Numbered from the stretch's first letter, positions 35,230-47,954 are shown. The stretch is DNA of 64,000 bases from Dugong dugon (GCA_030035585.1 CM057462.1:95811234-95875233), one strand, 5' to 3'. Numbers and translations are program-made. The notes: a model not told the origin generated them from the sequence alone.

Positions 35230-35236
35230 TTTATAC
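35230..35236 (-). promoter_or_regulatory. INSL5: TATA box of INSL5
   Basis: On the - strand this reads GTATAAA, about 82 bases before the chosen ATG. A start site about 30 bases downstream would give a 5' UTR of about 50 bases, a plausible layout for a hormone gene. The position is seen in sequence; its use is inferred. Confidence 0.6.
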
Positions 35237-35239
35237 TAA

Positions 35240-36342
35240 TTTTCCTGGCATTTTATTGGCCAGAACCTCATTGTAACAATATTTGCTAACCACATATGTT
35301 ACTCTGTGAAATTTTGATAGTGCACTTTTATGATTATGGCTAGTTATTCAGTCACTTCTGAACACCATCAATTGCCTTTAGCTGCATCCCTGAAACAATA
35401 AAGAGAAGACAGTCTTGGAAGGGAGGAGAGCATCATGGAAACCACGTGGACTTTGGAGGCGCCAAGTAGACGCTCCAATCTCAAATTTGTCACTTGCTGA
35501 GAAACATAGGACAAATTTTAAATTCTTTGACTCTTAATAGTCATATCTCTAGAATTGGGAAACCTTTGTCATATGGGTTTTGTGAATATCAAAAGCAACA
35601 TCTTATGTCAAAGCAATAGGGAGTCACTTAAGAAAGTAAGTTCTCATGTCAAAGTTTGAGTTCTGACTTCCCACTTACCAGATCTAGAATCTTAAGCAAG
35701 TGCTTCACCTCCCCAAGCTTCCTTCTATGTAAAATTGTGCTAATAATACTAACCACCTCATAGAGCTAATGTCCTGCTTTGTGCCATCAACAGTCAATAA
35801 TTGTTGGCTGCCTTCTTCCCATGTCATTGGCACAGACTTAAAAAGATAACTGTCCTTCATAAGTCAGAATTTCTCCCATTGGGATCTTAACCTTGTTATC
35901 CTTTACCCTATGGCTCATCAGCACACATTTTTATAACAGAAATGTTTCATAACAGAACTTTCATCCATAATCCCAAACAGCAGATAATGAAATTTCTCAT
36001 ATGGTAAACCATCTGAAATCACTCACTTTTGCAAAACAAAAAATGCTAGAGTTTGAGATCTTAAAGACAGTATTGTTGACTCACTTTTTAACCAATTGAA
36101 GAGATAATTATTTAGTTGATTCTGCTGAATCCAAAGGAGCAGGAATGTTCTGAGGTCAGATGAAGCTACTCCATCTTTTGATGGGTCAGAATTGCAGATG
36201 AATCTATATATTTAACAACTCAAGAGGGACATCTGCATGACCAAGCCTAGCACACCCACAAAATCAACAATTATTCAACCATTTATTACAACATTCTTCC
36301 CTTCTTTGGAGACTTCTACTGCCCATCATAATAATGCCACTG
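35240..36342. other. INSL5 upstream intergenic sequence with two MIRs
   Basis: No coding sequence seen. MIR pieces at 35425-35560 (CATGGAAACCACGTGGACTT) and 35655-35790 (CTTAAGCAAGTGCTTCACCT, TGTGCTAATAATACTAACCA). The first 200 bases upstream of the INSL5 TATA box are unique and likely promoter. Confidence 0.55.
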
Positions 36343-36555
36343 CAAAAAAAAAAAAAAAAGTTACTGGCGAGTCAGCTCCGACTCATGATGACCCCTTGTG
36401 TGTCAAAGTAGAGCTGTGCTCCATAGGGTTTCAATGGCTGATTTTTCAGAAGTAGATCACAAGGCCTTTCTTCTAACATGCCTCTGGGTGAACTTGAACT
36501 TCCAACACTTCGGTTAACAACCATGTGCTTAAGACTACAATCAGTGGCTATGGGC
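36343..36555 (-). repeat. AfroSINE, long type
   Basis: Starts with an A16 tract (tail), then GCGAGTCAGCTCCGACTCAT, long segment CAGAAGTAGATCACAAGGCC and CTTCGGTTAACAACCATG. Confidence 0.85.
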
Positions 36556-36829
36556 ATTCTGCATAAACCAAGAATGAATTATTAACCCAAGGCATGATGC
36601 CTACCCTGAATGTCAGATACACTCTGCTACCTCTGAATCTGCTACCAACCCGTTGATCCTCCTGGCTTCGAAATAGTCCCTTCTTCATAATTCATTTTAT
36701 GATAATGATTATGAGATCACTGTATGTAAATTAACAAACACTAATTTATTTTTATTATTTTGTAGCATAAAGTTAGTGCCTGCTCATCCTTGATGAATCA
36801 CACTTAATGCTTCTGAAGGGAGTTCCCAT

Positions 36830-37400
36830 TATGTGGCACCACTTTTATCCAGCTCTTCCTGAGACTCATTCATAACTCCTCATTCTCCCTCAGTCTCCAC
36901 TGACCAACACCTCCTTCATCACATACATTCATTAAATCACCAATCCCATTGGTTCTGCTTTCTAAATTTCTCTAAGATCCATCCACTGCTTTCTATACCC
37001 TCTAACTTCAGCTTCTTTGGGAATACTGCAATGACCTCTCAGCTTGCCCTATTTCTCTTTCACCAATCCATTCTCCACTCTGCTGGCAGAATGATCTAAT
37101 ACACACGATTATTTTATTACCCGCCTTTAAAGCCTTTCAGTGGTTTCCCACTTCCCTCAAGAGAAAGTCCAAATTCCGTTAACATGGCCTGCAAGAATTT
37201 GCATGATCTGGTTCTGCCTATTTGTTCAGAGCTGGCTGTTTTAGAGACCCTTGAACTCTTGATGGTCGAGCTATACCAAATACCTTCAGTTTTTTGAAAT
37301 TCTATGTTCTCTGTCTCTCCTACACTTTCCACATGCTGTTTCCTTCACCTATAATTCCTTTTACTCCCCAGTTTGAATCTGGTTAACTTCTACTCTACAA
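36830..37400 (+). repeat. L2 LINE fragment
   Basis: CTGCAATGACCTCTCAGCTT, CTGCTGGCAGAATGATCTAA, AAGCCTTTCAGTGGTTTCCC, TGCATGATCTGGTTCTGCCT are L2 ORF2 3' landmarks. Confidence 0.8.
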
Positions 37401-37734
37401 ATATCTGTAGAATGGATATTGAAATAACATTGCTATAGATAAATTTTGCATAATTTTGTGGGTAAAACTTTACTTCTCATTTTAGCATTTTTAAGTATAT
37501 CTCAGTTAAGAACAAAAATTAGCAACTAAAAATAACTTTAAAATATATCTTATAATAATTTATTTTTCTATATATTTTTTGTTATCTTGGGCTTTTAGAA
37601 ATTGATAACTCAATAGATAACTGAAATATATATAATAATTTGAAAATTTCAATAAAATTATTATCAGTGAGTTCTAAAGTATGACCCCAAAACATCCTGG
37701 GATCCTTTGTTCTTCCTGATACGATAGCACCATA

Positions 37735-37883
37735 AAACCTATTGCTGTGGAGTCAATTCCAACTCATAATTCATTCAGAGTAGAACTGCCCCATAGGGTT
37801 TCCAAGGAGCGGCTGGTGGATTCAAACTGCCGACCTTTTGGTTAGCAGCCATAGCTCTTAACCACTGTGTCACCAGGACTCCA
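37735..37883 (-). repeat. AfroSINE, short type
   Basis: Reverse AfroSINE with perfect 11-base duplications ATAGCACCATA at 37724-37734 and 37884-37894. Confidence 0.93.
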
Positions 37884-37894
37884 ATAGCACCATA

Positions 37895-38770
37895 TCTTCT
37901 TTTAATAGTTGACTTATTCAAAGAAAATACAGATATGGTGAATACATTTCTCATGAGTTGTCCTGAATGCTACATAAATATCTCATCAATTTAGAAAAAG
38001 CAGTGCTCATTTTTATGAGATTTGTAATGATGTTTTATATGTTCCAACTTAATGGACATGTTCTGCTTTCTATTTAACCCAGGAACTGATTTCATGTAAA
38101 CTGTCAACCTTTTAGTTTTATCACCGAGTATGCCAACCTAAGGAAACGAAGGCTAATGGCCTAGTAAATGTTCTTTAGACTTGAGGGTGGATTTGAACAT
38201 TGTACAAAATCCTGAACAAACAGGACTCATAGCCTAAATGTTGTATAAAGGAACAAATGAGGTCATCAGCACAGTTTGTGTCTCCCCCAGGAGACAGTAG
38301 GGCCTTGGCAAGGACCTAGCCAGCTGCAGAGGGCAAAAAGTTTCTCACACCAGGAAGTGGGGATGTGGCTCTGGGATAATCAGAATGATAGATATTATTT
38401 TTGAGCACCTACTCTGTGCCAGGCATTTTTCTAGATGTTTTACATTGGATGTAATTTGTGCCCCAAATGACCAGCAGGAACACAATCTCACCAAGTAGCA
38501 GCAACACTCACAAAAAAAAATGATTACACATTTGTTTTTTAGCTTTTATCTTAAGGGTAAAATTGATTTTATATTGTTAAAGAACAAATAAAGCCATAGT
38601 CTGTGTTTAACAATTTTCAAGGCTGATTTTATATTCTATATGGTCTCTACAGTTAAATAAAATATTTTATCTTATGTGATATTATGATGTACTGTTAAGA
38701 TATTCAGGAAATCACATTTGAAACATTAGATTATGTTCTGAAATGGGACAAGCATGAAGCCATCATTTCC
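37895..38770. other. Intergenic sequence with a MIR/L2 trace
   Basis: No gene seen. 38385-38455 (GCACCTACTCTGTGCCAGGC) is the common end of MIR or L2 in reverse. Confidence 0.5.
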
Positions 38771-38774
38771 CTCC

Positions 38775-38945
38775 ATTAATTTTATAATTCATTCATTCAA
38801 TAAATATTTGCTGAGTTCCTATTTTGTGGCTGATACTGTTCTAGGTGCTGGAAATACACAGACACGAGCAAAACTCCCATAGTTCTTCTCTTCAAGCAGC
38901 TTACAGTCTAGAGTGGGAGGCAGACATTAAACAAATGCTTACACA
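38775..38945 (-). repeat. L2 3' end
   Basis: CATTCATTCAATAAATATTT, CTGTTCTAGGTGCTGGAAAT, TTCAAGCAGCTTACAGTCTA: the L2 3' end in reverse. Confidence 0.7.
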
Positions 38946-40269
38946 AACAAATATTTAGCATGGCAAGTATGAATCTTAGTTTAGAAACTCAGGAATCCAA
39001 AAAATATAACTATATTTTCTGTAACTCAATTTAATTTCTGACTCCAAGGGTCTATTCCATCCAGCTGGAAAAGAAATGCAGAAAGTTAAAGTCAGTCCTT
39101 TCCAGAGTTTTTCCCTTCCTTTTCCCCAGAATTATGACATAGTTCTATCATCTACTGTGTATCAAGGCCCTTCTGTCATCAAAGAGTTTCTGCTTGCTGA
39201 ATCATTAGTTATCCTCATCTATCTGGCTTCTTCAGTTCCAGTGGTTGTTTACTGCTTTCTTTGCATCTCTTACTGCATGGGAATGTTTTTTTCTAGTTGA
39301 CTGTGTTCTATCCTAAGTCTCAGCACTTCCTGGGACATTGCTGTTTAGAAACAGAACATGGGTCCCCTCTGCTCTATGGATCCACAAGCTTCTCTGTTTC
39401 CCTCATTCGCCACGGCCCTCCAGTCCCAAGGAAATTTCACATTTCCCTTTATGTTTCTTTAAGACACTTGGTCTATGCCCCGAATTCTTTTCCCCAGCAT
39501 CTGTGCTTTTATAAAGCAAAAATGGACTTCTTTGATTTATTGTCATGCTACATTCCTCCCTGAACTTATAAGCACAGAGCTACCAATTTGAGTATATTCT
39601 TAAATCTTGAGTTAGCTACCAAACCCCGTTGCCTTGAGTCAATTCCAACACATATAAGCCACAAGTATTTCAAAATTCAAATTTCTGGCTTTTCTTGAAA
39701 AATCACAATAATTGGTCCTCAAGACAACAGTATGCTGAAGTTGAGTACCAGTGGTCAACACGTACTCTCTACTCCCCCACAGTGTACCTTGGAAAAGGAT
39801 GGTACTGTTGATGCTAAGAAGTGGAGGAGTTTGATTTAAGTAAGAAAGATAGTAAGTGTTAAGTGAAGATACTTTTCCAGGTGGAAATGTCCACTGGGCA
39901 ACTGGAGATAGGAGACTAAAATTCAGAAGAGCGGGCATAAATAGAATTACCAATTAGAATCATAAGATAGAGGCAAGAGATGAAAGCAGGAAAATGGGTG
40001 ATCCCTGTAAGTACGCTTCTTGACTGAGTTAATCCCAGATATCATGGAAGACAATAGGAGGTCCTGAACTTTGAGAAGGTTCCTAGCCATTCTGGGACCA
40101 TGAAAGTCTCTTCACCTCTCTCTAGATCTTAGAGTAGGACTCTCTTGGACCAAGTGCTTATCCAATTTTATATTAATTAACTCTACACATAAATGCTGCT
40201 ACTGCTCATTAAAAGTAGCTTATCATCATCAGTTCCCAAACCCAAACACGTAAAATACAACCCTATCAA
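38946..40269. other. Intergenic sequence, no gene recognised
   Basis: Open frames at 39,076-39,563 have no family features I recognise and no splice support. A 46-base AfroSINE tail fragment lies at 39614-39659 (- strand). Confidence 0.4.
39614..39659 (-). repeat. AfroSINE tail fragment
   Basis: CCAAACCCCGTTGCCTTGAG and TCAATTCCAACACAT match the reverse tail only. Confidence 0.7.
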
Positions 40270-40560
40270 TGTCCTGGAATGGCCTCCTAACATCCCTGTT
40301 TCAAGACCAGCTTCAGGCCCATTTCCCCTGTATGGCCTTCCCCCTAAGGACTCAGCTTTTGTGGTTCATGCTTCCCACTGATAAGCGTAGCACATGTGAT
40401 ATGAAGCATCATATGACATGTAGCAAACTACTCTTACAAATACCCCTCATGCATACTTTCTATCCAAATTTGTCATTTCAAGGACAGAAACCATGCTTTT
40501 TCTTCTCTCGGTGTACCCAGCACAATACCTTATATTCAGTGGGTGCCAATAAAAGTTAAT
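40270..40560 (+). repeat. L2 3' end
   Basis: GACAGAAACCATGCTTTTTC, GTACCCAGCACAATACCTTA and GTGGGTGCCAATAAAAGTTA follow the L2 3' terminus. Confidence 0.65.
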
Positions 40561-40569
40561 TGACAAAAA

Positions 40570-40930
40570 GAATAAAAACTATTATTTATTTAGTGCGTAC
40601 TGTCTACCAGGCACTGTTCTAAGCATTCTGCATTATTTTCAGATATGTAGAGATAGAAAGTTGCATCTATTTTTCAAATATGCTGTAGGGAAGAGACCTA
40701 TGCATGACACCAGAGTCTTTGTCCTAAATTTCTTTGCTCTGTCATACCGTCTAAAACAATGATTCAACATTTATTGACAGCACATTTGTACAAATATCTG
40801 GTACACTGCCTAGCTAATTGTAGATAATATTTACTAAGTAATTTAATAATACAAAGCACTGGACTAGGAGTTACAGGTGTATGGAAGCAAGGCCCACTTT
40901 CAAAGAACTTAAACTATCCTAAAGGAATCT
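40570..40930 (-). repeat. MIR and L2 fragments
   Basis: 40570-40640 (CTACCAGGCACTGTTCTAAG) is MIR or L2 in reverse; 40850-40930 (GCACTGGACTAGGAGTTACA, CAAAGAACTTAAACTATCC) is L2 in reverse. Confidence 0.5.
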
Positions 40931-41074
40931 TGGGTGACCAGCTAAATTCAACTGAAAGCAGACTGAAGAAAGTACTTAAGAGAGGTGTAAGCAATAGCCT
41001 ATGAGAATCCAGAGAAAAAAGCAATTAATTTTTTTGTTTGTAAGTAGATGTGTAATTGACACTTAAATGACTTG

Positions 41075-41236
41075 ATATATAAAACCCATTTCCGTCAAGT
41101 CAATTCTGACTCATAGCGACCCTATTGGACAAAGTAGATCTGTCCCATAGGATTTCCAAGGAGTGGCTGGTGAATTTGAACTGCCAATCTTTTGGCTAGC
41201 AGCTGAGCTCCTAACCACTGCATCTCTGGGACTCCC
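41075..41236 (-). repeat. AfroSINE, short type
   Basis: AAAACCCATTTCCGTCAAGT, CATAGCGACCCTATTGGAC, CTAACCACTGCATCTCTGGG. Confidence 0.88.
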
Positions 41237-41934
41237 CACTTAATACATATCACTTTTAAAAGGGACAATAGTATTCTTTGCTATGCTTTAAATTTTTCAG
41301 TTTGGTTTGGCTCTGTTGAAAATGCATGTTTCATGGGAAAAAAATAATAGCTGGTGAATAAAGCCAGATGACATTTTGAAATTACAGAGAACTTCAAACT
41401 ATTTTTGTGCCATTAAAAAACAAAGGTGAAATTACCTATAAAATTACTTCAACCTTAGAAGTTACATGCTGGAGCGAAAAGATCTGGCCTATGATAAGCA
41501 ATAAAATATTGCTTATAATTTAAGGAGACATGTAACTGTTATAGTTCCCTGTTTTCCCAGAATACTGACCTAAAAGTTTGTTTCAGTGGATACCCAGAGT
41601 CCTTTTCTCTCACCTCTTTATTACATACCACCAGGATCTCCATTCTAATTACTCCATATCTCTCCTTATGACTTCTCTCCATTTTTCCTTTGAAGTTGTA
41701 CATAATCTGGTATTTCAATAGTCTCAGATCTTTGTTATGGGATTGACTTATATTCTCTTTGCTTCTTTACCAAATGTTTTCTAAGGCTTACAGATAAAAC
41801 CTTAATTATAGAAGAACATACACACTTGTGTTTTGGTGTACAAGATCCTCAGCAATCTACATAGAGCATTATCATTTACTGTGCAATAATGGAAAATGTA
41901 TAAGAACTGTTCAAAACTTTGGACTTGAGTTCAA
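41237..41934. other. Intergenic sequence
   Basis: No gene seen. 41590-41880 is pyrimidine rich and could be a worn L2, but I cannot support that firmly. Confidence 0.4.
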
Positions 41935-42115
41935 GCTTAGCCAGCTACCAGCTGTATGATCTTGGGCAAGTTATGTCATTTCTTTCAGCTTTAATTATAT
42001 CATCTGGAAAATAGAGATTATGATAATATTACAACTACTTGCCCCACCTGTATCATAGGATTGTTGTGAGAATACACTGATAGTATAGACATGAAAGTGG
42101 CTTGTAAACTGTAAA
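41935..42115 (+). repeat. MIR SINE
   Basis: CTGTATGATCTTGGGCAAGT, CATCTGGAAAATAGAGATTA, GGATTGTTGTGAGAATACA, GGCTTGTAAACTGTAAAG: a nearly complete MIR. Confidence 0.8.
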
Positions 42116-44140
42116 GAACTTTAACATGTATACTATTATATAGTTGATTATATATATAATTGATAACTATATAGTTGATAACTATATCTATTCACAGCAT
42201 GATTAACGTATTTTTAGAGAGACTCTCACTGAGACAAAATGGCAAATACTGATTTCTACTTCTTATTTATAGTTATATTTAACCACACAGAGGTTAACCA
42301 AATGAACACACTAAAAATGATGTACAATTATATAATCATCAATATAATCATCCTTCCATATTGCAGCTGAGAGAGCAGCTAACAATTTACAGCAGTAATG
42401 TAAGTTCTATATGAGAGATGCCTGGTACAGGATGACTGAATGAAGTAATGAATACCTAGCAAAAAAATAGGAACCTAAAGTTAGTCCAGTCACCACTCTC
42501 TTCTTAGGTCTTTTTTTTTTAAAAAAAAAAAACAATAAAATAAGATGGCTTATGACTGAGCAGAATTCTCATTCAATTGTTAAAAATGTACGGTAAATAC
42601 AGTTTACCAGTAATACTCCAAAGCCAGCCTAGAAAGCAAGCAAAGCATTTCCTTCTGAAACTCCCAGGTAAAAGATTTTAAAGCAAAACTTTTGGTGCTA
42701 ATGTAAGAGTATAAGAATCATCTAGGCCAGATCAGCAGTGAGAAGGGTGGAATAGAATAGGTTCAGTTGCTTTAGGATCAGTTGCCCAGGATCCAAGAAG
42801 AACAGCTTTATTTCCTTTTTAGGCTTGACGAACAATGAGAGTAGAGTATGTGAAATTTTTTTTCAAATCAAAAATAAATAGTAAAAAGAAACATTTTTTT
42901 CATTTAAATCGGGTTTTTATTTTGTTATACAAAGTGTTGTGGACAGTTCAATCTTTCAGAAAGACAAAGAGAAGAATCACAATGACTTATACAAGCATAA
43001 AATTTATAATTCTTATAACCTGACTTGAAATCTCAATCCACCTGAAAATTAGCTTGCTTTTGTTTAAAGAATGGCTCTAAAGGAGTGGAGATTGTGAAAC
43101 AATGGATACTTGTCAAAGGTAGTTTCCACCGTTGCACTGATTCCATTTGCAGTTTAGACATATATATATAAAGTATATATATATGAGTTTAGTGAGTTTT
43201 AAATGACCTCTTCTGTCCTATCCACTTAGAATGCTTTACAGAATAGGCCTTAATGTCTTATGGTCTCATTTAACATATCCAGAACTTGTTAAAACAAACA
43301 ACTTGGAATAGATTGTTGGAATTCTGTCTTTGGAGGAGCTGCTGCCTCCCACTCCTCCTGCTTCCATAAGCTTGCTTTAGAAACGTTCATAAAATAGCAT
43401 CCTGATGTTGTCTATAGATAAGGAACTTTGTATTTTCTCTCTGGACCCACTTAAGTCTGGGCTTAAAATCCAGAGCACATCTGGGCATGCAGAGGAGGGT
43501 ATCCTGATGCATACCAGACTAGTCTTCTCACTGAATTAGGAGTGTGACGCCTGCTGGCCATACACAATGCAATTCTGACATTTGCCGCCATGGTGTTTGC
43601 AGTCAAATAATCTAACAAAGTTCCATAGCTTCAGCTCTCAGATCTAATAGGATAAAATTCTGATTCAAAGTTGGGTATCAGAATCTAATATTCTCACTAT
43701 AAGAGCAATAGCATAATTTATAAACTCTGGAATACAGAGCTTGGAAAGCAGAAGATTTAAGTCTATGGAAACTTGCCTTATAAAGCTTTTGGTTTAAGTT
43801 GTTCTAATAATTTCCAAGTTTTGCTTCTCAAGGTATAATAATTTTCTAATCTATGTGGACATTTTATAAATAAATATATATAGTAATATGTCCATGAATT
43901 AGAGTAGGAATATCTTTAGAAAAATTAAGACAATTCTAACAAAACTCTTACAATTAGTATAGATCACAAACTAACCTTACATTTCTGAAATCATGGCTCA
44001 TTCAACTTATATTAAATTTAAATGGAAAATGTACAAAAAATATTGTTTTCTAAAATAAAAATCCCAGCTTGTAGACTCTATTAAGTATTAAATACTGTTC
44101 TCTTTTCTTTAAACAACAACAAAAAATTAGTAATGATGAA
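42116..44140. other. Sequence 3' of DNAI4
   Basis: A/T-rich, no gene or named repeat. AATAAA on the - strand occurs at about 42807 and 42916, and could serve a long DNAI4 3' UTR, but this is speculative. Confidence 0.35.
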
Positions 44141-44191
44141 TTATTCTGAGTGATTTGACTTGGGTCCAAGCAACGTATATATTGCATCTTC
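44141..44191 (-). CDS. DNAI4: DNAI4 last coding exon, C-terminal tail
   Basis: The 51-base exon follows TCTTTTCAG and reads EDAIYTLLGPKSNHSE then TAA. It joins the CGG end of the 48.2 kb exon in phase 0, giving ESGREDAIYTLLG. I recall a similar short tail in human DNAI4 (WDR78), but not its exact residues. It is small and identified mainly by phase, acceptor quality and the matching tail, so it is less certain than the other exons. Confidence 0.75.
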   Translation of the reverse strand, partial: EDAIYTLLGPKSNHSE

Positions 44192-44774
44192 CTGAAAAGA
44201 AAAGAAAAAAAAAAAGTCATCCAATTACAAAGCAATAAAATACAAATTACGGAAAAAAGTAGTCTTTAAAATGCCATTTAAAACTTATAAGTTAGTGATA
44301 CACATATAAAGAGCACTCAGTTTAAGACTGAAAAAAGGAAATAAACCAATATAAGTTTAAACAGTAATGGTTACTTCCTCGTATAAACCTGCTCTTTCCT
44401 ATAAAAGACTTTTTTAATGAAGTTTGATAAATAACTTTATATGGCCTCAGTAAGGGGAAAGTCTCTGTTGACAGTTTTCGCAGTTCCTATTTAACCTTAA
44501 CGTTTAAACCTCAGTTTTTTCATCTGTAAAGTAACTGTTAAACTTAAGGATATCTTAAGTTCTTTCCCTATGTTAGTACTGGATTTAGAGAGAGGAGAAC
44601 TTTTCCATTTCTATGTAGTTTTTGTATTTTCATTTAGTCATAATGATTCTTCATACTAAAAGGGGTAAAATGATCATATATAAGAACATGAAAACCAAAG
44701 ATGGGAGATGAGTTTGTAAGAAAGGTAGTAGAGAATGGGGAAAGACTGGAATTGGAAGCAGAGGACTAGAGTTT

Positions 44775-44905
44775 TCTCTGACTACGTGATCTTCAGAAAA
44801 TCAATGAACCTCTGGGAGTCTTAGTTTCCTCAACTGTATAATGGGAACATTAACATCCACTTCTAAAGATTGTTATGAGAGTTTAATGAGTTAATGTATG
44901 TGAAG
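44775..44905 (+). repeat. MIR SINE in DNAI4 intron
   Basis: CTACGTGATCTTCAGAAAAT, CTTAGTTTCCTCAACTGTAT, AATGGGAACATTAACATCC. Confidence 0.75.
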
Positions 44906-44949
44906 GTGACACCTCTCCATTCTTCAAGCTGCGACACACCAAATCAGTT

Positions 44950-45125
44950 GCCAAGTCCTGTAAATTCTAACCTTAATATGTTTCTCAAATCCATCTCTTT
45001 CTAGTTCAGACTCACACTTGAACAATTGTATAGCTCACTGCTGTAATTTGTTCACTGTTTTATTCTTACTGCCTAAAACAATCTCTGGCACATGGCGCGT
45101 GCTCAGTAAATATTTGTTGAATGGT
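44950..45125 (+). repeat. L2 3' end in DNAI4 intron
   Basis: CTGGCACATGGCGCGTGCTC and AGTAAATATTTGTTGAATG are the L2 3' terminus. Confidence 0.75.
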
Positions 45126-45639
45126 CTATTTCTTCTGCCTTCAGTGTCTCTTAGCATTAATTTATCATATATATTGCAGATTTATGTTTCTAAAACTCCA
45201 TTTTGAATATTTCACTTATCTTTTAATTTGGGAAAGAAACAAAAATACCAAAAGCACAGATAAAAATATGACAAACACTTGCATACTAAAACATACAGTA
45301 AAAATAGTATCCAGGAGTCATTCTCTATAGGCTGCCTCCCAGAAAAGAAGTTGCTTCCTGCAATGCCCCACTGAAACTGGCTTCTGCCAAGTGGTTAAAG
45401 CATAATTCCATTCAATGCAAGACTTAGACTCCCGGCAACCAATCCTCATCGTGCCAGGAGAGGAGCTGGTGCTTCCTCAACCATGAATGCTAACGCGGTG
45501 ATAAATCCTGTCTCTAGCTATCTACATCATAAAGTTATAATTGCAAGGCTTGGAGCCCAGCCCCCTGCTTATATATTACCCTAATCATGAACAATGAACT
45601 GGTAGGATAGGGCTGGAGCCAACATTCTGCCATGTCATA

Positions 45640-45900
45640 TTATGATAGTATTTTGGTTCTTGATCACATCAAGGAGGGGCCAGAGTTTCAGAAATTATGT
45701 CACTTAAAAGCTCCACAGCCAAGGATCAAAGTTCTTCTCCTGACAGACTACCATGTACTTCTACAGATGGTGATGGACAATGTGGAGGGGAAGGTAGTGG
45801 TCACGGTCGACGATCTGTTACTGATCCTGACTCTGTGGGTTTTCGCCAATGAACCCTGCTCCAGCAAAACAGGTGTGTGTGCCATCTGATACTTTGCCTT
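45640..45900 (+). other. Open, CpG-bearing stretch of unknown origin
   Basis: Two overlapping frames stay open for 57-85 codons here; one reads SLKSSTAKDQSSSPDRLPCT and on through a Gly/Ser-rich stretch. It lies in the last DNAI4 intron on the opposite strand. I do not recognise the protein. It could be a remnant of a processed gene copy, since A-rich sequence with AATAAA follows at about 45963. No start context or splice sites support a real gene. Confidence 0.2.
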
Positions 45901-45994
45901 TGTTTGTAAAACACATATCCACCCCAAATCTAAAAATGTCATTTTTGCCTTGAATATTTTTTAATAAAAGAAATAAAACCTTACTGAATTTCCC

Positions 45995-47200
45995 TTTGTA
46001 CCCCTTCCTCCATCCTGTTGTTCCCTCATCCCTCACTTGCCAGAGGCAGCCTTTATCATATATTTGTTATACATCTTTTCTATATAATGAAAGCTTAAGT
46101 TTTCTAAAATTGTGATTTACCCTTGGTTAAAATTGATGGAGAAATTATAGATCATATGTTACTTGGTAAGCTATCTTGGTAAGAAATACTGTTTTGACAT
46201 TTGAGACTTCAAATTATAATTATGATTATAATTCTTCTTGGAAAAGCTAAGGAGGAGAAAGTGTATCCATTAAGCTTGTTTTTGGCTGTAAGGAACATAA
46301 AACCTGATTAATAGTTTTCTGTTTAATCTCCCAAAAATATAACACTTAACCTTTAAAATATAATGAACAAAAAGTGTGTTAAGCATATCTGTATTTGGAA
46401 ATGTACAGAATACATTTGTTAAAAGAAATTGAATTTTTCTCACCATCCTTGAAATAATTCTCACACACACACACACATTTGCCAAAAATTTTCAGACTCT
46501 CTGAGCTTAGCTTTCTCGTTGCAGAGTATACTGCTTATAATAAATGATATCCATAAAAAACCAAACCAAACCCATTGCCGTCCAGTAGATTCTGACTCAT
46601 AGTGACCATATAGGACAGAGTAGAACTGCCCCATAGGGTTTCCAAGGAGCACCTGGTGGATTCGAACTGCCAACCTTTTGGTTAGCAGCCATAGCTCTTA
46701 ATCACCAGGGTTTCCAAATGATATCTATAGTAGATTCAAATCCAAACACAAAATAAAACATTTTTCTTCTACATTCCAGTATATATTTTATACTTTTACT
46801 AACTATATATGTGTCCCCTAAACTGTATGTGTCCTCTAAGGACACTATTTTGATTTTTTGATTTTTTGTGTTTAAATAATGTTTTATAATATAATAACAA
46901 TGTTTATTATATAAATTGTAGCATATTGTACTTACCTTCCTGCAATTTGCTTTTTTTTACTCAACTCCGTGATTTTTAGATTTATTCAAAAGTTTCCATA
47001 TTGACACATTAAAATATATCACTTAAACTTCTGCATTGTAGTCACTGATGTGAATATGCCATATTTTATTTATCTAATCATCTACTGATGATCATTTAGG
47101 TTGTTCCCAATTTATAAATATACAAATAAAGCAACTACAAATATTCTTTTCTCATTGGTATGCCTTTTGGACCACTACTAATGAGTTATGCAAAGCCCTG
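45995..47200 (-). mobile_element. Old L1 3' region, interrupted
   Basis: Reverse L1M text: CTTGCCAGAGGCAGCCTTTA at the left, then after other sequence and an AfroSINE, GCATATTGTACTTACCTTCC, CTGATGATCATTTAGGTTGT and CAAATAAAGCAACTACAAAT. Old and worn. Confidence 0.6.
46552..46715 (-). repeat. AfroSINE, short type
   Basis: CAAACCCATTGCCGTCCAGT, CATAGGGTTTCCAAGGAGCA, TTGGTTAGCAGCCATAGCTC. Perfect duplications AAATGATATC at 46542-46551 and 46716-46725. Confidence 0.93.
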
Positions 47201-47950
47201 GGGAAAATATAGAATCCAACTGGATATCATTTTTTAACATTGCTATGTGTTGTAGCCTTACCAGATAGGAAGACTATGGAATAATTTAGAATTTAATGAC
47301 ATAATAAATAAGTGAGTTAAAGTCAATCAAGTGATACAGCAATAAGGGCAAGGTTGCAAACCTCCATGAAAAGACCTAAGATTTAGCTAATATGTAACTA
47401 AAATTTAGGAGACCTGGGCTAGGAGACTACTCCATTTGGAGGGCATTGACAAATTAATTGAAAAACAGGGCTCAACCTGGAAGCTAAGGCAGTTAGAAAA
47501 ATGCCCCTAAATGCCTGCAGTTGTAGATCTCATTCGCTGGCTGAAATTTCAGGTCAATATGTATCTCATTCATTTGTTTCTTTATTAGGAAAATATATGT
47601 TTACTCTAAAAAGAATAAGCATGTGTACAGATGATGCAGCAAATTAAACCAATAATTATTTGTTCTATGTTGAGGAATTCGTACATATTTGCCATCTGAA
47701 ACATTCATTATATACAAAATAATTTGCCTATTAGAATCTCTAACAAATATCATTGTGATTCTAATTTAATTATATAGTTGGGCAATTGATTTCGACTTCT
47801 GAATATAGGTTGAAATCTTACAAATTTACAAACAGTATTAGAACTTCCATGTGGGAGACCCGGGTGCAATTCCCAGCCAATGCACCTCAAGTACAGCCAC
47901 CACTTGTCTGTCAGTGGAGCTTACATGTTGCTGTGATGATGAACACATTC
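47201..47950. other. DNAI4 intron, unclassified
   Basis: No exon or named repeat seen; 47870-47940 resembles RTE 5' text only faintly (GCCACCACTTGTCTGTCAGT). Confidence 0.35.
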
Positions 47951-47954
47951 AGTG

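Noticed and set aside
39076-39563. Two adjacent open frames as a small gene
   Set aside because: No family features, no splice or start support, and lengths are within chance for this base composition.
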